Shown here in pieces: positions 1-7,441 of a stretch of 64,000 nt of DNA. Origin of the DNA: Flavobacteriales bacterium UBA952 (GTDB taxonomy: Bacteria > Bacteroidota > Bacteroidia > Flavobacteriales_D > Crocinitomicaceae); NCBI GenBank assembly GCA_002293185.1, contig DBCS01000007.1, forward strand, positions 62,231 to 126,230. Reading direction: 5' to 3'. The stretch's first letter is position 1. Each line of letters starts with the position of its first letter. The translations under genes and the position numbers were made by a program. The notes under the pieces were generated by a model that saw nothing but the letters and a program-made list of their open reading frames with translations, searched no databases and had not been told where the DNA came from.

Positions 1-1100
1 TGTCCGGCAAAGAATAAATTATTAACCAACTTAGTTTCCAAAGAGTGCTTTAGCTGAGTAGGGGGGAAATAGTCATATTCAATTGCGTAACCAGGCCTAA
101 ACATTTTGGCGTTTTCAAAACCCGGAATGGTTTTCATAGCTGCAAATTGAACCTCTTCAGGTAAGGACGTGCTAAAACCATTTACATATATTTCTACCGT
201 GTTCCAGCCTTCTGGCTCCACAAAAATTTGGTGTCGATCTCTATCTGCAAAACGAGAAATTTTATCTTCAATGCTAGGGCAATACCTTGGGCCGCTGCTT
301 TTAATAGCACCATTAAACATTGGAGACCGATCAAAACCAGTTCGCAAGAGCTCGTGTGTGTGTGTGTTGGTGTAAGTAATGTGACAAGGAAGCTGTGTGC
401 TTAATGGATGGGTGTTTCCATAGCTAAACTTGGATGGGTTTAAATCACCATGTTGGACTTCCATTTTAGTATAATCCAAACTTCGGCCATCGACTCTAGG
501 AGGCGTGCCTGTTTTCATTCGGCCGGCTTCAAAACCTAGCCGAACCAACGCTTCAGTGAGTCCTGTGGCGGCCTTTTCTCCGGCTCTTCCTCCGCCAAAT
601 TGTTTTTCACCTAAATGAATCAGGCCGTTTAAAAATGTTCCATTCGTCAAGACCACTGCCTTTGCATATGCCTTGGTTCCCATGGCCAACTCTACACCAA
701 CAACCGTGTTGTTTTCAACCAAAACACCAACCGCCATGTCCTGCCAAAAGTCTACATTTGGATTTTGCTCTAACAAATAGCGCCACTCTAAGGAAAACAT
801 GACGCGGTCGTTTTGAGTGCGTGGAGACCACATTGCTGGGCCCTTAGACCTGTTCAACATCCGAAATTGTATTGCGCTTTTATCACTTACAATTCCTGAG
901 CCGCCCCCAAGCGCATCGATTTCTCTGATGATTTGACCTTTCGCCACGCCACCCATGGCTGGATTACAGCTCATTTGAGCGATGGTATTCATGTTCATTG
1001 TAATGAGCAGAACTTTACTGCCCATACGCGCCGCGGCATTTGCCGCTTCACAACCGGCGTGGCCAGCGCCCACTACAATTACGTCGTATTTATCTAACAT
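1..1100 (-). CDS. mnmG: tRNA uridine-5-carboxymethylaminomethyl modification enzyme MnmG (3' end outside window)
   Basis: MnmG is an FAD enzyme that, with the GTPase MnmE, installs the cmnm5 group on U34 of certain tRNAs in the cytoplasm. My translation begins MLDKYDVIVVGAGHAG, giving the Rossmann GxGxAG motif at residues 11-16. It continues with a CNPAMGG motif near residue 46 and the family signature GTPPRVDGRS near residue 200. About 366 of the usual ~620 residues are present; the C-terminus lies beyond base 1. The ATG is at the complement of 1098-1100, and a parS site sits 8 bp upstream. It is the last visible gene of a minus-strand run with ybeY, the RsbW-like ATPase and the DUF4175 gene. 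mnmG is origin-proximal in many bacteria. Confidence 0.96.
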   Translation of the reverse strand, partial: MLDKYDVIVVGAGHAGCEAANAAARMGSKVLLITMNMNTIAQMSCNPAMGGVAKGQIIREIDALGGGSGIVSDKSAIQFRMLNRSKGPAMWSPRTQNDRVMFSLEWRYLLEQNPNVDFWQDMAVGVLVENNTVVGVELAMGTKAYAKAVVLTNGTFLNGLIHLGEKQFGGGRAGEKAATGLTEALVRLGFEAGRMKTGTPPRVDGRSLDYTKMEVQHGDLNPSKFSYGNTHPLSTQLPCHITYTNTHTHELLRTGFDRSPMFNGAIKSSGPRYCPSIEDKISRFADRDRHQIFVEPEGWNTVEIYVNGFSTSLPEEVQFAAMKTIPGFENAKMFRPGYAIEYDYFPPTQLKHSLETKLVNNLFFAG

Positions 1101-1108
1101 CTTTATTG

Positions 1109-1124
1109 TGTTTCACGTGAAACA
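1109..1124. other. parS: parS chromosome-partitioning site 1
   Basis: The sequence is TGTTTCACGTGAAACA, a perfect 16-bp palindrome identical to the widely conserved bacterial parS consensus bound by ParB. It lies in the 31-bp gap between ybeY and mnmG. ParB/Spo0J spreads from such sites and loads condensin near the origin. The match is seen directly; binding is inferred from the family. Confidence 0.92.
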
Positions 1125-1131
1125 ACAAGCT

Positions 1132-1569
1132 TTACGATTCATTTGTTTCACGTGAAACAAGTGCGCCTAAATAAAAATCTTCCTTTTCACGCATAATGCG
1201 CTCATCTTCTTTGGTCTTGTCTTTGTAACCGCACAAATGTAACACACCATGAAAAACCACCCTATAGAATTCTAACTTGTATGATTGTTTTAAAGCTGCA
1301 GCGTTGTCTTGAACACGATCCAAAGAAATAATAACATCGCCAGATACCTCTGGAAAAGTAGAGTAATCAAAGGTAATAACATCTGTAAAATAATCGTGAT
1401 TCAAATATTGCTTATTAACCGCTAACAAATAATCATCGTCAGTAAAAACCAAGCTCAAATCCTTCAAGATTTTTCCTTCTTGTTGCACCAATTCTTTTAG
1501 CGCCTGCTTCAGTTCTTTTTTAAATAAAAAATCTGGGAGTCGGACCCCTAGATTAACAATAGAGGTCAT
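1132..1569 (-). CDS. ybeY: Endoribonuclease YbeY (rRNA maturation factor)
   Basis: YbeY is a single-strand endoribonuclease involved in 16S rRNA 3'-end maturation and ribosome quality control. The 145-residue protein carries the family's metal-site region HGVLHLCGYKD at residues 107-117. H107 and H111 match the first two ligands of the usual HGxLHLxGYDH motif; the third histidine is replaced by Asp117. The start ATG overlaps the stop of the upstream ATPase gene by 4 bases (1566-1569), indicating translational coupling. The last residues, VSRETNES, are partly dictated by the embedded parS site and look like an appendage to the fold. Confidence 0.93.
   Translation of the reverse strand: MTSIVNLGVRLPDFLFKKELKQALKELVQQEGKILKDLSLVFTDDDYLLAVNKQYLNHDYFTDVITFDYSTFPEVSGDVIISLDRVQDNAAALKQSYKLEFYRVVFHGVLHLCGYKDKTKEDERIMREKEDFYLGALVSRETNES
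1144..1159. other. parS: parS chromosome-partitioning site 2, inside ybeY
   Basis: A second identical copy of TGTTTCACGTGAAACA lies 19 bp beyond the first, inside the ybeY reading frame. There it encodes the residues V-S-R-E-T just before the stop codon. The starts of the two sites are 35 bp apart, so the pair could nucleate a single ParB complex. Confidence 0.92.
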
Positions 1570-1979
1570 TTACGAAAGTATAAATTAACCACACTTCCTG
1601 TGTTTAGAAACTCAACCTCATCTGCAAGGTGCTGCATTAAAAAAACACCTCTGCCACTATCTTTGAGTAAATTTTCTGGCGCAGTAGGATCAGGGAGGTT
1701 TTCATACGAAAAACCAGCCCCTTGATCTTTGATTTGAATACAAAAAATATCAGCGTGGTTCGCAACTTTCACTTCAACTTTTGCTTCAGGATTATTTTGA
1801 TTACCATGCTGAATCGCATTATTGACTGCTTCTGATACCGCAATCAAAACGTTTCCAAAGGCGTCCTCTTGAACACCAAACTCTTCACAAACTGTACCAA
1901 CCAACCTCTCTACGGCTACAAGAGACTGATAATCAGATGGTAACACCACCTCGGTAACTATAGAAAAACCTTCTTTCAT
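1566..1979 (-). CDS. RsbW-like ATP-binding protein (HATPase_c_2 family)
   Basis: A 137-residue protein consisting of a single GHKL/HATPase domain of the anti-sigma-factor kinase (RsbW/SpoIIAB) type. The N box is EAVNNAIQHGN (around residues 50-60), the G1 box DQGAGF and the G2 box GRGVFLM. Classical family members phosphorylate an anti-anti-sigma STAS protein and hold a sigma factor. No STAS protein or sigmaB-type sigma factor is adjacent, so substrate and partner are unknown. It is translationally coupled to ybeY and lies 19 bp downstream of the DUF4175 gene. Confidence 0.85.
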   Translation of the reverse strand: MKEGFSIVTEVVLPSDYQSLVAVERLVGTVCEEFGVQEDAFGNVLIAVSEAVNNAIQHGNQNNPEAKVEVKVANHADIFCIQIKDQGAGFSYENLPDPTAPENLLKDSGRGVFLMQHLADEVEFLNTGSVVNLYFRK

Positions 1980-1998
1980 ATGATATAAATCCAGGAAA

Positions 1999-4900
1999 TC
2001 ATTGACTTAAATATTTGTCAGACCTTTGTTTGTAGTACAACTGCAAAGATGGGTCTATGGACTTAATTAATTCCAACTCATTCCATTTGGACCTTTTATA
2101 CTCATCAAAACGGATTTGGTTACCTTTTTGCTCATCTTTTGCAGATTGAGACTCTCTTTTTTCTTCAAAGCCTCTTTTCATGATAGCGTTTTCGCTTTCA
2201 AGCAGGCGTGTTAAAATTTCTTTTTGCCTTTGAATCGTCTCAGGGTTAACTCTTTTCAGTAAAAGGTCTTTTTCCTGTTGTTCTAATTCTTTTAATAGCG
2301 GATTTAGTTGATTGCCAAGCCCCTTTCCTTCTTTGTTTAGCTCTTGTCTTAATTGCTCTAGTCTTTGTCGAATAGCGGTTTGTTCTGCTGCCATTTTCGC
2401 TAATTCTTTCGAGCCTAAACCTAGCAAACCCGAACCTTGTTCTCCTTTATTTCCGGGAGAAGAACCCGGCTTGTTTCCTGGATTTTTACCGCCGGGGTTT
2501 GACCCTTTTTGCATCTGTTCAAGTTGCTTCTTTAACATTTCTTTCATGTCTCCTGTCGACATTGATTGCCCAGACTTAGGACGGCCTTTCCCTGGATTAT
2601 CGCAGCTTCCGCTTCCTTCCATAGCTGCGTTCATCTGTTGTTGCATGGATTGCAGCGCTTCATTAAGCAACAAGGCTAAATTATTGTAGGATGTCATGAC
2701 CACCTGTTGGTGTTTTTCGATATCTTTTTTTCTATGATCATCTATTGCTTCTATTGCAGCTTGTTGTTGTTTCTCAATGGTATTTAATTCTCCATCTATG
2801 AAAGTCGCTATTTTTGGTTGTCGTTTAGCTAGAGCTATTAAACTATCTTTTATAATTTTTGTGTCGTCATTGATTCTTTGCTGTCTCCTTCCTAATTTTC
2901 TATATACCGGGTCTTTGGTGCTTATTTTAAGAAAGGCTTTTTCATTCATTTCTTGGTCTAAACTCAAATTAATAAGACCTTCTAAAATTGTACGCAAGCT
3001 TTCTATATCCTCCTCTTGTTGTTGCTTATTAGACTGGTTTTGCTTTGCGTTTAATTGAGACGCCATGGCTTTCATTCCATCAGAAGCCGCCTTTTGATTA
3101 TCTGCTGCTTTTTTAGACTTACCCTCCGATATTTCTTTGGCGGCATTTTCTAAATCTTTTGACACTTCTTGTTCTAAATCATCAATAATATCTAAGTCTA
3201 GAGGACGTTCCAATTCGTCATTTAAGTTATTAACCTCTTTTATATCCTGTTTTAACGCTTCAAATTTTTCATTGAGTGCTTGTTGTTTTTTTAATAACTC
3301 TTCTTTCGAGAGTTCCTGGGTTTGATCTTTTATTTCTTCTTGTTCCTGAGCCAATTGATTTAATTCTTTTTCTAAATCATCTATACGTTCATTAACTTGT
3401 AGTTTTTTCAATAATTCTAGACTTCTATCTAATTGTTTATTCATGTCTTCAGAAGATTGTTCCAACTGTTCGAGTTTTTCTTTACTATCTTCTCTATTTT
3501 GATCTTTCAAAAGCTGCTCTAATTGTTCTAAAAGCGCTTTTAATTCGTCGTCCATTACTTCTTTAAGTAACTCTTCGAGTAATGCTTGTTTTTCTAAAAG
3601 ATCGTCGTCGAGCGGTGACAATTGATTCTTTTGCGAAGTGCTTTGTTTGATTTCTTCTAGGCTCTCTTGTATTTGCTGTTGAAGTTCAAGTTGTTCTTGT
3701 TGTAATTGTTCTACTTTATTGAGTTTATTCCAATTATTTGTTTTAGACTGGGTGCTTTCTTTTTTGAGTTGTTGTATGTCTTTATTGAATTTTTGCATTT
3801 TTTTAAATACATCTTCTAACTGCTTAATTTGCTCAGTTTGATCTTCTTTTCTTTGTTCATTAAGTTCTTCTAAACTAGGTAACTGATAAGTACTCACATC
3901 ACTTTTTGTTGCTTTATGGCCATTTACACCATCGTTGTCATAAACCATGAAGTAATAGGTTATACGATCTTTTAATTGAAGTTTTTCTCTTGAAAAATCT
4001 ACAGCAAATTCAAATTTTTGCGTGGTGCCTTTTACTGCTTCAACAGCTACATTTTGTGTTCTAGTTTGACCATCTTCTTGCGTTATAGTGTAAATAAATT
4101 TTAAACTACTTAGGCCATAATCATCATTTATTGAGCCTGTAAAATACTTTCTCCCGTTATATATAGAATCTTGCTGTTCTTGAACTTCAATTGCCGGATG
4201 CGAATCTTTTAATACATCTATTGTAGAAGTAAGTGAATCTTTTTTACCAGTTTGAGCATTGGTAAAAATGAAATATTGCTTTAAACTATTTCTATACTCT
4301 TGATCAAATGTGCTGTATACAGGATCTAAATAACGAAGCTTTTGCTGTAATAATATTTTTAATTTACTCACATTTTTAGTTGCTAACTCCCACCTTACAA
4401 CTGTACCCTCAGGTATATTTAAATCAACAGTATTTTCATAAGTGTAGTCGGACCTATTCAAATATTTAGGGAAGATGCAATGCGCTTTTATGGTTCCTAT
4501 TAGCGCTTTTTTATTGATTCTAATCCATTGTTTTGCACTATTAAATTCATTAGTGGTAACAATAAAAGAGCTTGTTTTTTGTAGTTGATTAAAGCGATAA
4601 GAAAATACATCCCTTTTTTTAGACTTTAGTAAAAATTTACCTTGATCATGAATGATATACAATTGTTTAGGTAAGGTATGGAACCCTGGTGCGGGTTTTA
4701 CTTTTACAAGTAATTCAAATGATGCTCCTTCTTCCAGACCTGACGGAATCTTGCTAAACGTAAAAATATATGGATTTGGTTCCTTAAATTCTCTAGTATA
4801 CTGTAAAACTCTTGTTGAACCCTGAGTTAAAATCTGAGGAATAAACAACGCAACACCTAAAAAACCGAACAGTACAGGCACTAAATATTTAAAATATTGA

Positions 4901-5364
4901 CGTTGACTTTTGTATTGTATGGCTGTTTCAAAAGAAATAATACTTAGTTGTGTTGCACGCTGCTGGATGCTAGCAGAAATTAACGCTATATTTCCTAAAT
5001 TTTGTACTAAATCTTGTTGCAGTTGAATGGTGTTTTTGAGCTTATCAGCTACCTCAGGAAAAAAAACACCTATTATTTCAGCAGCTTGAAGATGAGAGAT
5101 GCGGATCCCAATTGCAAGGAGTCGGCCGAGTGGTATGGCAATTAAACGAATAAATAAATAACTCTGTAGAACAATAAATCCAAAAAATAAAACACCCCGA
5201 ACGAATATGGGAAACTTACCAAAGAATTCAAGAGAACTGGTGAGTAATAAGGCGAGTATAAAGAACAAAGTAAACAATATAAAACCTCTAATCAATTGAT
5301 TTTTATAGTACTTCCGGATAAAAGCATCTATTTGATCAATAAGGAGATTATATGGATTTTGCAT
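1999..5364 (-). CDS. DUF4175 family giant membrane/coiled-coil protein
   Basis: A 1121-residue protein I assign to the DUF4175 family of Bacteroidota, whose function is unknown. Two hydrophobic segments lie within residues ~24-80 and a third at ~158-178. A beta-rich presumed periplasmic region (~180-490) follows. From about residue 500 there is a very long Q/E/K/L-rich coiled coil, then a Gly/Pro/Asn-rich linker with GNKPGSSPGNKG-like runs at ~950-1000 and a second coiled coil to the C-terminus. This suggests an envelope-spanning or filamentous scaffold. It heads the minus-strand run toward mnmG and starts next to the AT-rich gap that may hold the origin. Confidence 0.82.
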   Translation of the reverse strand: MQNPYNLLIDQIDAFIRKYYKNQLIRGFILFTLFFILALLLTSSLEFFGKFPIFVRGVLFFGFIVLQSYLFIRLIAIPLGRLLAIGIRISHLQAAEIIGVFFPEVADKLKNTIQLQQDLVQNLGNIALISASIQQRATQLSIISFETAIQYKSQRQYFKYLVPVLFGFLGVALFIPQILTQGSTRVLQYTREFKEPNPYIFTFSKIPSGLEEGASFELLVKVKPAPGFHTLPKQLYIIHDQGKFLLKSKKRDVFSYRFNQLQKTSSFIVTTNEFNSAKQWIRINKKALIGTIKAHCIFPKYLNRSDYTYENTVDLNIPEGTVVRWELATKNVSKLKILLQQKLRYLDPVYSTFDQEYRNSLKQYFIFTNAQTGKKDSLTSTIDVLKDSHPAIEVQEQQDSIYNGRKYFTGSINDDYGLSSLKFIYTITQEDGQTRTQNVAVEAVKGTTQKFEFAVDFSREKLQLKDRITYYFMVYDNDGVNGHKATKSDVSTYQLPSLEELNEQRKEDQTEQIKQLEDVFKKMQKFNKDIQQLKKESTQSKTNNWNKLNKVEQLQQEQLELQQQIQESLEEIKQSTSQKNQLSPLDDDLLEKQALLEELLKEVMDDELKALLEQLEQLLKDQNREDSKEKLEQLEQSSEDMNKQLDRSLELLKKLQVNERIDDLEKELNQLAQEQEEIKDQTQELSKEELLKKQQALNEKFEALKQDIKEVNNLNDELERPLDLDIIDDLEQEVSKDLENAAKEISEGKSKKAADNQKAASDGMKAMASQLNAKQNQSNKQQQEEDIESLRTILEGLINLSLDQEMNEKAFLKISTKDPVYRKLGRRQQRINDDTKIIKDSLIALAKRQPKIATFIDGELNTIEKQQQAAIEAIDDHRKKDIEKHQQVVMTSYNNLALLLNEALQSMQQQMNAAMEGSGSCDNPGKGRPKSGQSMSTGDMKEMLKKQLEQMQKGSNPGGKNPGNKPGSSPGNKGEQGSGLLGLGSKELAKMAAEQTAIRQRLEQLRQELNKEGKGLGNQLNPLLKELEQQEKDLLLKRVNPETIQRQKEILTRLLESENAIMKRGFEEKRESQSAKDEQKGNQIRFDEYKRSKWNELELIKSIDPSLQLYYKQRSDKYLSQ

Positions 5365-5911
5365 AGGTTAAAACTACTGTTTCATTTGTTAGCTACAAAA
5401 TTAATACCTAAACCAACGCTTAATTATATTAATATATTTCTTTTAAAAGAATTTATAAAATTTTACTATTACTATTAAGGCTGTTGATATGTGTATAAAA
5501 TGAAGCTAAAAAAAGAGGGTTGTATAAAACGTTTGTTTTACAAACATGTTTTACACATTAAAATCGAATTATATAACTGATAGATAAATACTTAGTATCA
5601 TATTAACATATACGTTAATTTTGAGATTGTTCACAAATTATATAAGCCTTATCTTTAAAAATAGTTCACAATACGTTTATAAGGTTTGTATAATAAAACG
5701 AAAAATAATGTTGTTATGTCAAAGGAATTTAGGCTTATACAAAAGAATCATATATTCAAAAAATGTTTTAATGTATTGTCAACACGTTTTTAACTCAAAA
5801 GCGCACTTCAGTGTTTGTAAATACAACCTATTTATTGAGTTGTAGGGCCGCTATTTTTTAGTTTGTTTATAAGTTTAAACCTAAAATAGTGCTTAATTTA
5901 GCAAGAAAAAG
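5365..5911. other. AT-rich intergenic region; candidate replication origin
   Basis: This 547-bp gap lies between divergently transcribed genes and holds no credible gene. It is strikingly AT-rich. It contains a perfect DnaA-box word on the minus strand, TTATACACA (5490-5498). One-mismatch words are TTTGTATAA (5685-5693) and TTATACAAA (5735-5743), plus TGTTGATAT just before the first box. GTTCACAA occurs twice (around 5629 and 5664) and a small inverted repeat GTTTGT/ACAAAC lies at 5531-5545. With two parS sites about 4.2 kb away, an oriC role is plausible. It is inference; the gap could simply hold divergent promoters. Confidence 0.4.
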
Positions 5912-6340
5912 ATGATAATACCCATTGGCTCCGATCATGCCGGTTTTGAAACCAAGCAACTGCTCATCACTTATTTGACTTCTTTAGGCTATGAAGTCAA
6001 GGACTACGGATGCTATTCAGACCAAAGTATAGATTACCCAGATTATGCACATCCTGTTGCGAAACATCTTGAAGCCAACCCAGGAAGCTTAGGTATTTTA
6101 CTTTGCGGATCGGGAAACGGCATCAGCATGACTGCCAATAAACACCAAAGCGTCCGTTGTGCACTCTGCTGGACGCCAGAAATAGCAGAACTAGCACGTT
6201 TACACAACGATGCAAATATTATTTCATTGCCCGCCCGTTTTATTTCGGTAGAGGAAGCTAAAGCAATGGTAAATATATTTTTAAATACCGAATTTGAAGG
6301 TGGGCGGCATGCTACCCGTGTTGCAAAAATTTCTTGCTAA
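5912..6340 (+). CDS. rpiB: Ribose-5-phosphate isomerase B
   Basis: RpiB interconverts ribose-5-phosphate and ribulose-5-phosphate in the pentose phosphate pathway. The 142-residue length is normal. Diagnostic features are the N-terminal GSDHAGFETK segment, the phosphate/active-site loop LCGSGNGISMTANKH (residues ~65-80; the family motif is GxGxG.S.aaNK), and the RLHNDANIISLPAR segment. Its 3' end overlaps the 3' end of the convergent OmpA-domain gene by 4 bases. The only upstream material is the AT-rich gap, so its promoter must lie there. Confidence 0.95.
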   Translation: MIIPIGSDHAGFETKQLLITYLTSLGYEVKDYGCYSDQSIDYPDYAHPVAKHLEANPGSLGILLCGSGNGISMTANKHQSVRCALCWTPEIAELARLHNDANIISLPARFISVEEAKAMVNIFLNTEFEGGRHATRVAKISC

Positions 6341-7425
6341 AGTTTTCGAATTAATATTTCTACTCTTCGATTGGCTTCCTTTTGTTCCTCGGTTTGTGGC
6401 TGAATATAAATAGGTTTAGAGGATCCAAAACCAAGAGGATAAAGCCGCTCGGAGCGCACACCATTTTGAACAAGATATTTTTTTACCATCATTGCGCGTT
6501 GTTTGGATAATTTTTGTGCTGTTTTGGCGCTGTTTTCATCTAGATTGACGTGGCCATGTATTTCTATAGAGATATTAGGATTCAGAATTAACAAATCTCT
6601 TAAACGATTCAGTTGTACAAACGATTCTTCCAAGATTTCAGGGAGTCCAGCACTAAAATAGACCTGTTCTAGTTTAGTAAGCTCACCGGCTTCAAATTTA
6701 TGTAGGCGAATCGTATCCGTTTTTTGACTGTTCAATGGAATATTTCGCTCTTTTAACTCAACAGGAAAGTAGCCTGGCGCATCGATTTTAATGGAGCCCT
6801 TTTTGACAGGTTGTTTGAGATTCATATACAATTTAGAAGCGTAATAAGAACCGCTTATTTCAGCGCTACCCTGTAAAAAAATACGGCCCGCCACAGGCGT
6901 CAATGTTCGTTCATCTCTAATTAGAAGGGTGTAGGTCGGTAATGCGTTGTCATAAACCAAGTTCAGCACATGCTCTTCTTCTTGTGAGTTGTCTGCTTTG
7001 AACGCGCAGTTAAAAGTAACCTCATCTTTAAGACCCGAGCCCGAGGTTAAACACAAACTAGCAAATTGGTTTTTTTCTACGTGAAAATTTAAATTTTTAC
7101 CTTCCCTTATCTCAAAAGTGATACTATCAATTGCTTGACTTTTTTTTATAGACATTTCGCAAATTTCAGCATCACTTCTTATTAAAACACCTTTTGATGC
7201 AGTCATTGACGATCCGTTAGCCGTTATGGCCAATTGAATATCTCCTGATTTAGGCGCAACAAAAACCACCCAAATTTGATTTGACTTTTTATCGCCTAAG
7301 AAAGAAAGGGAAAAAGAACCATCTACTGGCGCAAATACAGCGCCTGAACAATGATTATAAGAAGAGCGCTGCCCGTATGAACAGTTGAGTAAAAATAGAA
7401 ACCCAAGGCAAATGAAAATTTTCAC
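6337..7425 (-). CDS. OmpA-domain envelope protein
   Basis: A 362-residue exported protein. Residues 1-18 form a signal peptide; a cysteine (LLNC) precedes the probable cleavage point, but the residue before it is not typical of a lipobox. Residues ~20-240 are beta-rich and not assignable by eye. The C-terminal ~100 residues are an OmpA/MotB peptidoglycan-binding domain, with IEIHGHVN, KLSKQRAMMVKKYL, LYPLGFGSSKP and NRRVEILI. It probably tethers an outer-membrane component to peptidoglycan. It is 16 bp downstream of the DUF4403 gene and likely co-transcribed with it. Confidence 0.85.
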   Translation of the reverse strand: MKIFICLGFLFLLNCSYGQRSSYNHCSGAVFAPVDGSFSLSFLGDKKSNQIWVVFVAPKSGDIQLAITANGSSMTASKGVLIRSDAEICEMSIKKSQAIDSITFEIREGKNLNFHVEKNQFASLCLTSGSGLKDEVTFNCAFKADNSQEEEHVLNLVYDNALPTYTLLIRDERTLTPVAGRIFLQGSAEISGSYYASKLYMNLKQPVKKGSIKIDAPGYFPVELKERNIPLNSQKTDTIRLHKFEAGELTKLEQVYFSAGLPEILEESFVQLNRLRDLLILNPNISIEIHGHVNLDENSAKTAQKLSKQRAMMVKKYLVQNGVRSERLYPLGFGSSKPIYIQPQTEEQKEANRRVEILIRKL

Positions 7426-7441
7426 AAAACCTTTATACGAC

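Noticed and set aside
2312..3325. Three plus-strand frames rich in Pro, Cys and Ser inside the DUF4175 gene.
   Set aside because: They are antisense shadows of the Gln/Lys/Glu-rich coiled coil and Gly/Pro linker; no start signal or domain.
5621..5845. A 74-codon plus-strand frame in the AT-rich gap, starting with TTG.
   Set aside because: Start is not ATG, composition is that of the AT-rich spacer, no domain or signal is visible, and no promoter or ribosome site supports it.
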